A stretch of 64,000 bases of DNA, taken from contig NZ_LVHF01000028.1 in assembly GCF_001650345.1 (NCBI RefSeq), forward strand, positions 186,001 through 250,000, written 5' to 3'. Positions 1-8,984 of this stretch are shown in pieces (position 1 is the stretch's first letter; every line of letters starts with the position of its first letter). The notes under the pieces are model-generated. The model was not told the DNA's origin. It saw only the letters and a program-made list of their open reading frames with translations, and did no database searches. This DNA is from Photobacterium jeanii (GTDB lineage: Bacteria; Pseudomonadota; Gammaproteobacteria; Enterobacterales; Vibrionaceae). A program made the position numbers and the translations under genes.

Positions 1-148
1 GCGTTAAAGCTAAAATTTGCCTTTAAAGTGCGCTGATTGACAAATAAAGCAAAGATTATCTGCGTCAAAATATTGTCATGGGATTATATGCAATGTAACA
101 TGGCGAACAAATAAACATTGTTTTGTTATAACATCTAACAAATATCAC

Positions 149-154
149 TATAAT
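149..154 (+). promoter_or_regulatory. Possible -10 box of the tadEFG promoter
   Basis: A TATAAT hexamer lies about 20 bases upstream of the tadE start. The nearest -35-like hexamer, TTGTTA at 123-128, sits at a long 20-base spacing, so the promoter may be weak or activator-dependent. The rest of 1-175 is AT-rich, and I see no gene in it. Confidence 0.35.
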
Positions 155-175
155 TTATAAGATCTAAGTTTTGTT

Positions 176-748
176 ATGAGAAAATTATGCATTAAGCGCC
201 AAAATGGCGTATTTGCGATTGAGTTTGCGCTGGGTTTTGTTGTTCTATTTATGTTCACAATGCTCATTTTTGAAACTTGCCGAGTGACTTATATTTCTGC
301 CGTTTTGGATTACGCGACTGCTGAGGCTGCTAGAGATGCAAGGGTGCAGTTAAGTGAAAATAAAGAGTTTGAGAAGTATAAAAATATCAAATGTGATGAC
401 TTAACGGATGAAGTGGAGAGGTCGCATTGTCACCGAATTCAGCAAATGGGCAAAGACCAATTTTCGCAGTGGTATTATCAGTTTATTAGTACTAATGCTG
501 GAGTATTGTGGAAAATATTTACTAGTGAGAGTGATTACACTTTAAAAGTAGATGCTTATCTAGACCCTGTTCACTATGAGAAAAATATAAAGTCAACAAA
601 TTGGAATAAGGCGACAATTGCTGAGTATACAGTAACTTACACCTATAAGCCAATGATGTTTAAGTGGTCTTTTTTAGAGAGTAAAATTACAAGAAAGTTA
701 TTGGCGGTTCAAGATACTGCGTTATTTAGAGAAAAACTAAAAGGCTAA
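176..748 (+). CDS. tadE: TadE-family minor pilin (pseudopilin)
   Basis: This is a minor pilin-like subunit of the Tad (Flp) pilus, predicted to be processed by the TadV prepilin peptidase. The 190-residue protein has a short basic leader and a TadE-type cleavage motif: Gly11 followed by VFAIEF, with Glu16 at the +5 position typical of type IV pilin-like proteins. A hydrophobic segment spans about residues 12-35, and the rest is a soluble, polar domain with three cysteines in the middle. The gene is followed after two bases by tadF, then tadG, which implies one operon. The ribosome binding site is weak. The family call is secure from the leader and context, while the tadE/tadF distinction rests mainly on order. 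Confidence 0.82.
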   Translation: MRKLCIKRQNGVFAIEFALGFVVLFMFTMLIFETCRVTYISAVLDYATAEAARDARVQLSENKEFEKYKNIKCDDLTDEVERSHCHRIQQMGKDQFSQWYYQFISTNAGVLWKIFTSESDYTLKVDAYLDPVHYEKNIKSTNWNKATIAEYTVTYTYKPMMFKWSFLESKITRKLLAVQDTALFREKLKG

Positions 749-750
749 TA

Positions 751-1266
751 ATGAAAAAACAACAGGGTACTTTTAGCATTGAATTAACTTTTGTCTTAAT
801 AGGTATGACAGCATTGCTGTTTTTTATTTTTGATCTTGGGTTGCAAGTTATTCAAAAAAGCCAGTTACATAGAACATCATACTCTTTGGTTTCAATCTTG
901 AAGGAAAGAAAGGCATTCTATAGCCCTAATTCTAGAGTTACAAATTGGGATATAAATCAATCACAGGCACAGCAAATTTTAGATATGGCGAAGAGGTTAC
1001 AAGGAAATTCAGCACAGTTACGTGTAAATATTGGCTTTAAGAGTGGTGAAAAGACAGAAGTTAAATTTTACGCTGGTGATTTGAGTATTCCATGTCAGAG
1101 TGTACCGATAGGAAATAATATGACTGAAGGTGGTAAACATGATTTGAATGTTTACCGAGTAACAGTATGTAAAAAAGTGCCTGCTTTTTATGAAAAGGCG
1201 ATGACAGCAGATACAGCTAAAACATCTAGGGTTATTAGTTCAACTTCTATTTTTGTTGGTAGGTAG
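751..1266 (+). CDS. tadF: TadF-family minor pilin (pseudopilin)
   Basis: This 171-residue protein is a second pseudopilin of the Tad system. It begins with a five-residue leader, then Gly6 and the motif TFSIEL with Glu11 at +5, followed by a hydrophobic helix to about residue 30. The C-terminal part is soluble with a pair of cysteines that could form a disulfide. It starts two bases after tadE and ends five bases before tadG, so the three are almost certainly co-transcribed. Its likely role, by family, is a minor component at the pilus base or tip that is needed for fibre assembly. Confidence 0.78.
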   Translation: MKKQQGTFSIELTFVLIGMTALLFFIFDLGLQVIQKSQLHRTSYSLVSILKERKAFYSPNSRVTNWDINQSQAQQILDMAKRLQGNSAQLRVNIGFKSGEKTEVKFYAGDLSIPCQSVPIGNNMTEGGKHDLNVYRVTVCKKVPAFYEKAMTADTAKTSRVISSTSIFVGR

Positions 1267-1271
1267 TAGTT

Positions 1272-2771
1272 ATGAAGATTAAGCAACAAAAAGGTGCAGC
1301 AGCAATCTATTTTGTTTTTGTTGCTGTTGGAATTCTAGGGTTAGGAGCTTTGGGAGTTGAAGGGAGTCGCTACATAACAGAAAAGGCTCATTTAGGCGAT
1401 ACAATGGAAGCGACAGCAATAGCCGTTGCTGAGAGTGATGATCTCCGCGATGATGCGCATTTCGATCAGCAGCAAGCTAAAAAAATAGCATCTGCTTGGG
1501 TTGATTATCTGATGCCGGATAATAAGAAGAAAGAATTTGTTGTATCTCGAGAAAAGGAAGTTTTTGAAAAAGAAGTCTCAGGGCAAAAAGTAACGCGAAC
1601 AATTCATCATTATAAGCTAGCAAGTACGACTACGCATGATTCGTGGATGGCAATGTCAGGCGTCCCTTCGTTTGAAAAACAACAAAAGATATTTAATAAG
1701 GCAACAGCTGCGAGAGTAAGGACTGATTTTGAACCGGTAGATGTCGTATTTGTTTCTGATTTTTCTGGTTCAATGGCAAGTTATAATCGTATTGGAAATC
1801 TTAAATATGCGATTAGTGAAGTTACAAAAGTGATATTTGAAGGGACTCAAGAGTTAAAGAAAAAGCACCCTGGTGAAAAAATAAATGATTCTAGTTTTGG
1901 ATTTGTTCCATTTTCTAAGCGCGTAGTTTTTAAAAAGGGTAATGATTACCTATGCTCATCAATGTTGTTGCCTCCTAAGTTTACAAGATATAGCCGTCCG
2001 AGATTTCAACAGAATTTTTCAACGTTAGTGAGTATGGGAAGTAAGTCAAGGAAGAGGTGGTACCAAAGGGCAGATGTGAATTACAGCTCTGATGAGCAGT
2101 ATGTAATGGAAAAGTACGTTTCATGGGCCAGAAGTGGAAGCCGTAATATTGATTATAATTATTCTTCAAGGCAGGGCGGTTTCAATACAAATCATATTGA
2201 CTACCATAGAACAGCAACCGAGATTCAGTTAGAACCGAATAATCTTATGTTGATGACACCAATGAAAATGGGTCAACGAGACATGAAAACCGAGCGTTAT
2301 TGTACAACGAGTTCGAGTTCTCCTGCTCATTATGTTATCGATCGTGTTGTGATGTCTAAGAAAGAAGAAATGGAAGCCTTCAATAATAAAATTAAGCCGA
2401 TGAGAGTTGGTGGCGGTACTGATATGTATCAAGCTTTACTAGCTGCCCCTAGTCAGTTTCATGATGCCATTAATAAAAACAGATTTGTTTTCGTTTTGTC
2501 AGATGGTGATGAGAACAATCATAGCTTTGAATATTTAGTGAATAATGGGCTTTGTAAAACAATACGAAATAAAATGTCAATAAATGCAAATGGTGAACCA
2601 ATAAAATTTGAAATGTTTGTTATTGGTTTAAAATTTAATAATAACGCCCAAGAGTATAAAGATTGCTTTGGTAAGCACATATATACTGTTAACGACTTAA
2701 GCAAGTTAAAAGATGTTATTATGGAATTATTATCAAGCACAACCTCATATAATGTAGAGCGGAATAAGTAA
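1272..2771 (+). CDS. tadG: TadG-like protein with von Willebrand factor A domain
   Basis: The 499-residue protein has an N-terminal pseudopilin-like segment (Gly8 followed by a hydrophobic helix to about residue 30). The usual Glu at +5 is Tyr13. A von Willebrand A domain runs from about residue 155 to the C-terminus. Its metal-ion-dependent adhesion site is visible as D163-x-S165-x-S167, with supporting GGGTDMYQAL and FVLSDGDE motifs further on. TadG proteins are thought to anchor or cap the Tad machine at the envelope. No OmpA-type peptidoglycan-binding domain is fused here, but a separate OmpA-domain gene closes the main operon at 11.6 kb. A large insertion rich in Ser, Tyr and Arg lies inside the vWA fold (about residues 235-330). 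Confidence 0.8.
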   Translation: MKIKQQKGAAAIYFVFVAVGILGLGALGVEGSRYITEKAHLGDTMEATAIAVAESDDLRDDAHFDQQQAKKIASAWVDYLMPDNKKKEFVVSREKEVFEKEVSGQKVTRTIHHYKLASTTTHDSWMAMSGVPSFEKQQKIFNKATAARVRTDFEPVDVVFVSDFSGSMASYNRIGNLKYAISEVTKVIFEGTQELKKKHPGEKINDSSFGFVPFSKRVVFKKGNDYLCSSMLLPPKFTRYSRPRFQQNFSTLVSMGSKSRKRWYQRADVNYSSDEQYVMEKYVSWARSGSRNIDYNYSSRQGGFNTNHIDYHRTATEIQLEPNNLMLMTPMKMGQRDMKTERYCTTSSSSPAHYVIDRVVMSKKEEMEAFNNKIKPMRVGGGTDMYQALLAAPSQFHDAINKNRFVFVLSDGDENNHSFEYLVNNGLCKTIRNKMSINANGEPIKFEMFVIGLKFNNNAQEYKDCFGKHIYTVNDLSKLKDVIMELLSSTTSYNVERNK

Positions 2772-2792
2772 GTGCTTTTTAGATTGTGTTTT

Positions 2793-2817
2793 TGCCACCT
2801 AAATGGGTGGCTTTTTT
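2793..2817 (+). terminator. Rho-independent terminator after tadG
   Basis: GCCACC and GGTGGC form a six-base-pair stem over a six-base loop, followed directly by six T residues. It separates the minor-pilin operon from flp, so the two halves of the tad locus are probably transcribed separately. Confidence 0.8.
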
Positions 2818-3077
2818 ATGTCCAAATAGAGTCAAAAAGATTACTATTGATTGATTTGTTATTACGCGAGAGTGACAAAAAAATGACTATCAATTTAATT
2901 GCCTTGCTTAACTGTTTGATTTTTAAGGTTAATTTTAAAAGCGTAACATAACAAAAAACTTGCATCGTTATAAAAAATCATTATGATACTAATCAAAGTA
3001 AAGCTGGTGCTGTTAATAATCCTTATAGGATTAAAACAATATTTTATTAAATTTAACTTTTTAAAAGTGAGTCTTTT
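2818..3077 (+). promoter_or_regulatory. flp promoter region and leader
   Basis: TTGCAT (2960-2965) and TATGAT (2982-2987) are separated by 16 bases and make a good sigma-70 promoter for the main Tad operon, giving a leader of about 85 bases. In the leader, TAATCC (3017-3022) and GGATTA (3028-3033) form an inverted repeat around a five-base loop, either a small hairpin or an operator. The rest is AT-rich and shows no gene. Confidence 0.5.
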
Positions 3078-3272
3078 ATGAAAAACCTTATGACACAATT
3101 TTGGAATAATGAAGACGGTGTTACTGCAATCGAATATGCTTTGATTGGTGTTGCAATGGCTGTTGTTGTTGGTGCAGCATTCAGTAATGATGCTGGCAGT
3201 ATCAAAAGTCGTCTAGATTCTGCATTTGACAATATTTCAAATGCGATTTCAGGTGCTGCTGCAGCGAAGTAA
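3078..3272 (+). CDS. flp: Flp/Fap major pilin
   Basis: This is the major structural subunit of the Tad pilus. The 64-residue prepilin has the typical Flp layout: a short leader ending in Gly14, then VTAIEYALIGV with Glu19 and Tyr20 in the class-defining E5-Y6 positions. A single hydrophobic helix follows, then a short Ser/Ala-rich tail. Cleavage after Gly14 by TadV would leave a mature pilin of 50 residues. It is the first gene of the main operon and has its own promoter; tadV follows two bases after its stop codon. Only one flp copy is present here. Confidence 0.95.
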   Translation: MKNLMTQFWNNEDGVTAIEYALIGVAMAVVVGAAFSNDAGSIKSRLDSAFDNISNAISGAAAAK

Positions 3273-3274
3273 TA

Positions 3275-3736
3275 ATGCTTCATTTACTTTTATCAATATT
3301 GGCCGTAATTGCGGTCAATATTATTATCTCAGACATAAAAGACCGCAAAATATCTAACAACTGGGTGTTGTTAAATTTTGCGGTTTGTTTGTCTTTAGCT
3401 TTGTTATTAGATGTATTTCCTCTGTGGCAAGGCTTGATTGTTTGTTTAGTTACATTTGTTATCGGGTTAGGGCTGTTTAGATTTAAGATCTTCGGTGCTG
3501 GTGATATTAAGCTGTTAATGGGCTATTCACTGTGCTTTGACTTTTCCTTGGCGTTAACAAATTTAATTGAGTTTTTGCTAGTGGGAGGCGTAGTTGTGAT
3601 AGTGCAGCTTGGCTGGGCTTATGTGACTGCTGGCTATGCAGAGCTTAAGCAACGTGGTGTGCCATATGGCATCGCTATTTCATTGGTTAGTGTTTTTAAT
3701 ATTGGTTACTTAGTATTTGGAAAGGCTGGGCTATGA
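3275..3736 (+). CDS. tadV: Tad prepilin peptidase (A24 family, TadV/CpaA)
   Basis: This inner-membrane aspartyl protease removes the leader peptides of Flp and the TadE/F pseudopilins. The 153-residue protein is mostly hydrophobic with about five or six membrane segments. It carries the two catalytic aspartates of the family: Asp20 in the ISDIKDRKI stretch and Asp77 in the GAGD motif (a variant of GxGD). It lacks the N-terminal methylase domain of PilD, as is usual for TadV. The stop overlaps the rcpC start by four bases. Confidence 0.9.
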   Translation: MLHLLLSILAVIAVNIIISDIKDRKISNNWVLLNFAVCLSLALLLDVFPLWQGLIVCLVTFVIGLGLFRFKIFGAGDIKLLMGYSLCFDFSLALTNLIEFLLVGGVVVIVQLGWAYVTAGYAELKQRGVPYGIAISLVSVFNIGYLVFGKAGL

Positions 3737-4527
3737 AACAAAGAATTACCTACATATTTGCTTTATTAGCATTGGGTATCGGTTTGTATGGGGTGTTCAC
3801 TGAGCTGTTTAAGCCTGAGCAACCAGCTGTAGTTCAGCAACAAGTGCCGGTAGAGAAAAAAGTGAAAGTTTGGCTGACAACTGCTGATATTAAAAAAGGC
3901 CAAAACTTTACAACAGATCATTTAGCATCAGAGATGCGTTTAGAGCATGATGCAGATTTTGCTCTATTAGATTTACCTTATAATCAAGGTGCTGTTTTTC
4001 GTCATAATATCAAAGATGGCGAAATGTTAACGCAAGAAGATCTAATTACACCAGATAATCCAGAGTATATTGATACGATTATTTCTCCAGGGATGACACC
4101 TTTCCCTCTTGGCTTTGAGCAGCGTCATATTATTGCAGCTGGCATTAAAGCTGGCGACTATATCGATATCTTAGCACTAACCTCTCTTCAGCAAAATATG
4201 TCTTCAAGCGATCGGGTTGAATCTCCTCGTGCAGCTAATATTGACGTTAAACCATTATTGAATCGCATCCGTGTTCTTGCTGTTCAAGGTAAAACTTACG
4301 ATGATCAAGATCTTGTTAATTACGGTACAGATGAAGCTAGTACGGTTGTGACTTTGGTTTTAGAAATCCCTCATCGATTTATTAGTAAAATGACACTCGC
4401 TCGTCGTTTATCAGCCCTTGAAATTTACAAATCAAAAGCGGCTTCCAGAATTCCAAATGCTCAAACCAAAGATATTTTGCCTGGCTACCAAGGTATTGTT
4501 GAAATGCGAGGTTCGCGACGTGGCTAA
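3733..4527 (+). CDS. rcpC: Flp pilus assembly protein RcpC/CpaB (SAF domain)
   Basis: This periplasmic, membrane-anchored factor is associated with the Tad secretin. The 264-residue product has one N-terminal membrane helix (about residues 5-22) and a SAF-type domain beginning near residue 47 (VWLTTADIKKGQNF). A RcpC/CpaB C-terminal domain follows, including the GDYIDILAL segment. It overlaps tadV by four bases and lies directly upstream of the secretin gene, the conserved Tad order. Length and domain order fit the family. Confidence 0.88.
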   Translation: MKQRITYIFALLALGIGLYGVFTELFKPEQPAVVQQQVPVEKKVKVWLTTADIKKGQNFTTDHLASEMRLEHDADFALLDLPYNQGAVFRHNIKDGEMLTQEDLITPDNPEYIDTIISPGMTPFPLGFEQRHIIAAGIKAGDYIDILALTSLQQNMSSSDRVESPRAANIDVKPLLNRIRVLAVQGKTYDDQDLVNYGTDEASTVVTLVLEIPHRFISKMTLARRLSALEIYKSKAASRIPNAQTKDILPGYQGIVEMRGSRRG

Positions 4528-4540
4528 TCAAGGATGTGTT

Positions 4541-5860
4541 ATGAAGTTCTTTTCTCAATTCGCTACACTCGCCTTGCTTGCAGTAGTTTCATTTTCAGTT
4601 AGTGCTAAAAGTCTAACTGTTGCTTTGGGCGATGCTACCAGTGTTTCTACCCAGCAAGAAATTGGTACCATCTTTATTACTTCACCTGAGATTGCAGATT
4701 ATCAAATTCTAGATGCACATAAGTTTATTGTTTTTGGTCGAGGTCGTGGTGATACACGTATCATGGTGTTCGATAAAGACAATAATAAAATTTATGATCG
4801 TAAAGTAAATGTAGTCCGTGACGTAAGTTTGGTTAATCGTCAACTTGCTGTTCACTATCCAGATCTCAACGTTAAAGTTGAAGCTATTGACGAGCAAGTG
4901 TTGGTGAAGGGAGAAATTATTAATCAAACTCAGCATCAAGAAGTAATTAAACTTATCGGTGAGCTACTAAAGCTAGAGAAAGACAATACCGTTGCCAATG
5001 ACATCAAAGATAACGATGATAAAGATGGTGGTATTAAAGCTTACTTCAATAAACGCGTTGAATATAAAGGTTTGGTTGATAAGTTAAAAATTGCAACGGC
5101 AGATCAGATTAACGTAAAACTTTCTATCGCAGAAGTGAGTCGCCAATTAAATGAAGAACTTGGCTTTAAATGGAGCGATATGCTGGGTAAGCAAGGTAAG
5201 TTCTTGTTTAAAGACTTTAAGTTTGGCGAGCTGCAGACTATTTTGAGTGCGATTAATGATGAGTCTGTTGGGCAGATGTTAGCCGAGCCTAATCTTTCTG
5301 TTATTTCAGGTGAATCAGCCAGTTTTCTTGTCGGTGGTGAATTACCAATTATAACAACAAGTAATAACGGCACTTCTGTTGCGTATAAAAGTTACGGTAT
5401 TAAGTTGGCATTTGCTGCCAAAACACTTGAAAGTGGTCGTATTCGCTTAAAACTGAGCCCTGAAGTGAGTAGCTTAGATAAAGCTTATCAAATTCGTGGT
5501 GATTCTTTCCCTGCGCTTCGGACGCGCAAAGCAGAAACGACTATTGAGATTAAAGATGGTGAGAGTTTTGTGTTAGCCGGCTTATTAAGTTCTGATGATG
5601 TGGAAGGAATTTCTAAACTGCCGGGGGCGGGTGATATTCCTATTATTGGTAGCTTGTTTCGCAATACCACGACAGAGCGAACTAAACGTGAGTTGATTAT
5701 TGTCGCAACGGTTAACCGTGTTAAAGCGCAACACCAATCTGAAATTCAGATGCCAAATATGCAACGCACAAGTACATTAAACCGTTTATTGGGTATTACT
5801 TCACAGCCTAAATATGGTGTGACTTATGAGCTGCTCTCAAATGGTGGATTTAAAAAATGA
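4541..5860 (+). CDS. rcpA: Tad secretin RcpA/CpaC
   Basis: This is the outer-membrane secretin channel through which the Flp pilus exits. I chose the ATG at 4541, which gives 439 residues with a clean signal peptide (MKFFSQ to SVSAKS). A longer frame from 4418 would run back over the end of rcpC and spoil the signal peptide. The N-terminal region holds a BON/N0-like domain (about residues 30-120), and the C-terminal half is a type II/III secretin domain. That half includes the GESASFLVGGELPI segment and the GDIPIIGSLF motif near the end. The gene starts 13 bases after rcpC, and its last four bases overlap rcpB. Confidence 0.9.
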   Translation: MKFFSQFATLALLAVVSFSVSAKSLTVALGDATSVSTQQEIGTIFITSPEIADYQILDAHKFIVFGRGRGDTRIMVFDKDNNKIYDRKVNVVRDVSLVNRQLAVHYPDLNVKVEAIDEQVLVKGEIINQTQHQEVIKLIGELLKLEKDNTVANDIKDNDDKDGGIKAYFNKRVEYKGLVDKLKIATADQINVKLSIAEVSRQLNEELGFKWSDMLGKQGKFLFKDFKFGELQTILSAINDESVGQMLAEPNLSVISGESASFLVGGELPIITTSNNGTSVAYKSYGIKLAFAAKTLESGRIRLKLSPEVSSLDKAYQIRGDSFPALRTRKAETTIEIKDGESFVLAGLLSSDDVEGISKLPGAGDIPIIGSLFRNTTTERTKRELIIVATVNRVKAQHQSEIQMPNMQRTSTLNRLLGITSQPKYGVTYELLSNGGFKK

Positions 5861-6396
5861 TGAATGAAAAACAATTCACACTTTATCGTTTAGTTGTTGG
5901 CGTTGGTGCACTTTTATTAGTTGGTTGTAGTCAAGGCCCTGCGGTTACCGGAACTGAAGCTGCTTTAGTACCAACAAGTGCAGAGTTGAAGTTAGCGGTT
6001 AAGACAAAGAAAAACAGTGATAAAGACAAGCTTTATCAGCGTGCCAGCGATTTTATTGTTCAGCAGTTTGAGCAAGATGCTGAACGTATTGTTGTGACGG
6101 CAAATACGAAAGCAGGTAAACAAGTACAGGCAAAACTAAAGCGCAATCTGGGTAAATACCAGCAGTGGATTGAGTACAGAGTTGAAAATAAGCCGCGAGC
6201 TTCTGTTGATTTATTCGTTAAATCCAATAAAACACAGGTAATTATTCCGCCTTGTGCCCCTTTGGGGCAATATAATGTCTGGGAACAACAGGATGGTTGT
6301 TTTTCTGAGCGTGCCAGAAATAAACAGCTAGCAACGCCGTCAACACTACTGCCTGTTGTATCTGAAATGGCTATTGAGCAGCGAGAAAACAAATAA
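5857..6396 (+). CDS. rcpB: Tad-locus lipoprotein, RcpB/CpaD-like
   Basis: The 179-residue protein carries a lipoprotein signal peptide ending in LLVGCSQ, with Cys24 as the lipidation site if the first ATG is used. A second in-frame ATG follows immediately. The mature part is polar and basic, with two cysteines near the C-terminus (PPCAPLG and DGCFSE) that may pair. Position between secretin and tadZ matches rcpB/cpaD, an outer-membrane partner of the secretin. The sequence alone is not strongly diagnostic, so the assignment leans on context. It overlaps its neighbours at both ends. Confidence 0.65.
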   Translation: MMNEKQFTLYRLVVGVGALLLVGCSQGPAVTGTEAALVPTSAELKLAVKTKKNSDKDKLYQRASDFIVQQFEQDAERIVVTANTKAGKQVQAKLKRNLGKYQQWIEYRVENKPRASVDLFVKSNKTQVIIPPCAPLGQYNVWEQQDGCFSERARNKQLATPSTLLPVVSEMAIEQRENK

Positions 6397-7658
6397 TGTT
6401 AGATCTTACCGAAGCGCTAAAATCAACCCAGACGTCTGAAGAGTCGTTAGGCCTTTGTAGTGTTCTCTTTTATCAATCTGAACATTGTCGTGACTTGGTA
6501 AAAGAAGTGTTTAGCTTTGATGCTTTGGGTGAGCCGATTTTACGTCAAATGAAAGTTGCTGCATGGAATGAATATTTTGCAGCGAATCAATTGCGCGTCG
6601 ACATGGTTCTGATCGAGCTAACAGATTGTGAAGATGTCGTTGCTCGTATGGCTGAGCTTGCGCCTCAAATTCCAAATACCGCTTCGGTTATTGTGATCGG
6701 TAAAGAAGATGCCATTTCAACAATCCGCTCACTCAAAGAAATGGGCTTTTATTATGTATTTTGGCCTGTTGTAAAAAGTGAACTAAGTGACTTTATGCGC
6801 CATGTGGTGCGTAACCACCATGGTGGTAAAGGCTTAGGTAAAGAGCGTAAAGCAAAGCGTATTGCTGTATTGGGTTCTAAAGGTGGCGTTGGTGCCTCGT
6901 TACTTAGCTGTGAGTTAGCCCGTTTCTTACGTAAAGAAACCCAAAGTCGGGTGATGTTGGTTGATCATAATTATACCGATAGCAATTTGGATGTGATGCT
7001 GGGGCTAGATGATTTTCCGAAAGTGGATATGAGTAAATCGTCAGTTCAGCTAACGCAACTTGATGAAGACTCAGCGCAAGCTTTGCTGTTGAAAGTCGGC
7101 GATGATTTATCACTACTGGCTGTTGATGGCGAAAAAACGGCAGTTGCAGATTGTTTTAAAGAAAGTGATGCGGTGACATCTTTGCTACTACGTCGATTCA
7201 ACCTAATTGTTGAAGACTTTTCTGCATCAGTCCCTTTCCCTATTGATTACAAAGCGTTTTGCGAAAGCTATGACACCATAGTCGTGGTTGCAGATCCAAC
7301 CGTATCTTCAGTTCGCTCGGCTAAACGTATGCTGCATAACTTAGATCTAGCGGCAAAAATGTCGCTAAAAACGCCACGTAGCCTATTAGTGCTGAACCAG
7401 CATCGTACATTCCGTGATGGCGTGCTTTACAAAAATGAAATTGAGAAAGAGTTAGCGCGTGCTGTTGATGTTGAAATTGCTTATGAGCGTTCAATTCCAG
7501 CGACGTTATTGTCTGGTAAGCGCTTTATTGAAATTAAAGGCAAGTTCTCCAGTAAGTTATTAACGCTATCAGGCTTAGTGCTTGGTCGTTCGATTGAAGT
7601 AAAATCTAATCCATTGCAAAGCTTGTTAGCTCAACTAACAACTAAGTTAAAGAAATAA
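6396..7658 (+). CDS. tadZ: TadZ/CpaE localisation ATPase-like protein
   Basis: By family, TadZ localises the Tad machine to its site in the cell and belongs to the ParA/MinD superfamily. The 420-residue protein has an N-terminal atypical receiver-like domain (about residues 1-135) and a ParA/MinD-like domain after that. The P-loop at residues 160-168 reads GSKGGVGAS: the signature Lys is present, but the Lys that normally precedes Ser/Thr is Ala. This substitution occurs in the CpaE/TadZ family and suggests altered or absent ATP hydrolysis. The gene overlaps rcpB by one base, and 36 bases separate it from tadA. Confidence 0.87.
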   Translation: MLDLTEALKSTQTSEESLGLCSVLFYQSEHCRDLVKEVFSFDALGEPILRQMKVAAWNEYFAANQLRVDMVLIELTDCEDVVARMAELAPQIPNTASVIVIGKEDAISTIRSLKEMGFYYVFWPVVKSELSDFMRHVVRNHHGGKGLGKERKAKRIAVLGSKGGVGASLLSCELARFLRKETQSRVMLVDHNYTDSNLDVMLGLDDFPKVDMSKSSVQLTQLDEDSAQALLLKVGDDLSLLAVDGEKTAVADCFKESDAVTSLLLRRFNLIVEDFSASVPFPIDYKAFCESYDTIVVVADPTVSSVRSAKRMLHNLDLAAKMSLKTPRSLLVLNQHRTFRDGVLYKNEIEKELARAVDVEIAYERSIPATLLSGKRFIEIKGKFSSKLLTLSGLVLGRSIEVKSNPLQSLLAQLTTKLKK

Positions 7659-7694
7659 TCGTTAAAAAAACAATAATTAAAATAAGAGATAGTA

Positions 7695-8969
7695 ATGAGC
7701 GCTGCAAAGTCACTGTATCTAGATATCCGAAATCGTATTTTTGAAGCGTTAGATACCAACGCGGTGGAGAGTGCGTCAAAAGAGCAATTACGGGCTCAGC
7801 TTACGAACGGTGTCGACATGCTGGTTGAGCAAATGGAGCAACCCGTACCTGCCATTTTACGTCGTCAATTTGTTACCAACTTAATTGATGAGCTAACAGG
7901 TTTAGGTCCGCTTCAGCCATTGATGGACGATGAAGATATCACCGATATCATGGTGAATGGCCCGGATAGTATCTTTGTCGAACGCTTTGGTATTGTTGAA
8001 AAAACTGAAATTAGTTTTGTTGATGACAAGCAGCTTCGTCAGGTTGCGCAGCGTATTGTTTCGCGTGTTGGTCGTCGAATCGATGAAGCTACCCCAATGG
8101 CCGATGCCCGCTTACCCGATGGTAGCCGTGTCAATGCGGTAATTAGCCCGATCAGTATCGATGGCACCGCTATTTCAATTCGTAAGTTTAAAAAACAAAG
8201 TATTGGTTTACCTGAGTTAGTTGAGTTTGGCGCAATGAGTCCGCAAATGGCAAAAGTGCTAATGATTGCGGCACGTTGTCGATGCAATATCTTAATTTCA
8301 GGTGGTACGGGTTCAGGTAAAACAACGCTGCTAAATGGTCTGTCTCAGTTTATTTCTGAAAAAGAACGTATTTTGACCATTGAGGATGCGGCTGAACTTC
8401 GTTTGCAACAGCCTCACGTATTACGTTTGGAGACGCGAGTAGCTGGTACTGAAGGCACTGGCGCGATTTCTCAGCGTGACTTGGTGATTAACGCCCTTCG
8501 TATGCGTCCAGACCGTATCATCATAGGTGAGTGTCGTGGCCCGGAAGCTTTTGAGATGTTACAGGCAATGAACACAGGTCACGATGGTTCCATGTCAACC
8601 CTCCATGCCAACACCCCTCGCGATGCACTTGCTCGTGTAGAGAGCATGATCATGATGGCAAATTTAAGCCTGCCACTAGAAGCGATCCGCCGCACAATTG
8701 TGAGTGCGGTGAATATCGTTATTCAGGCTAACCGCTTACACGATGGTAGCCGTAAAGTAACAGCTATTTCGGAAGTTGTCGGCTTGGAAGGTGAGAACGT
8801 GGTGATGGAAGATATCTTCCGATTTGAGGCAGATGAACGACAAGGGGAAGGTGACAAAATCTCAGGTCGCTTTGTGACTCCAGGTCTAATGCAACGCTCA
8901 GAACTTGCCAAGAAAGCGCGTTTCTTTGGTTTGTATGAAGAGTTAATGGCTGCTTTTCACAGTAGTTAA
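7695..8969 (+). CDS. tadA: Tad pilus assembly/retraction ATPase TadA (CpaF family)
   Basis: This is the cytoplasmic hexameric secretion ATPase that powers Flp assembly. The 424-residue protein has an N-terminal helical domain, then the GspE/VirB11-type ATPase core. The Walker A motif GGTGSGKT lies at residues 203-210. Further on are an Asp-box-like [13 protein letters not shown] segment (Walker B region) and a His-box segment, [13 protein letters not shown]. Length is typical of the CpaF family, and it is followed by the two membrane platform proteins TadB and TadC. Confidence 0.95.
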   Translation: MSAAKSLYLDIRNRIFEALDTNAVESASKEQLRAQLTNGVDMLVEQMEQPVPAILRRQFVTNLIDELTGLGPLQPLMDDEDITDIMVNGPDSIFVERFGIVEKTEISFVDDKQLRQVAQRIVSRVGRRIDEATPMADARLPDGSRVNAVISPISIDGTAISIRKFKKQSIGLPELVEFGAMSPQMAKVLMIAARCRCNILISGGTGSGKTTLLNGLSQFISEKERILTIEDAAELRLQQPHVLRLETRVAGTEGTGAISQRDLVINALRMRPDRIIIGECRGPEAFEMLQAMNTGHDGSMSTLHANTPRDALARVESMIMMANLSLPLEAIRRTIVSAVNIVIQANRLHDGSRKVTAISEVVGLEGENVVMEDIFRFEADERQGEGDKISGRFVTPGLMQRSELAKKARFFGLYEELMAAFHSS

Positions 8970-8984
8970 AGGAACAAGAAAAGC

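Noticed and set aside
4418..4540. Upstream extension of the secretin gene
   Set aside because: It overlaps rcpC deeply and would place 41 extra residues before an otherwise perfect signal peptide.
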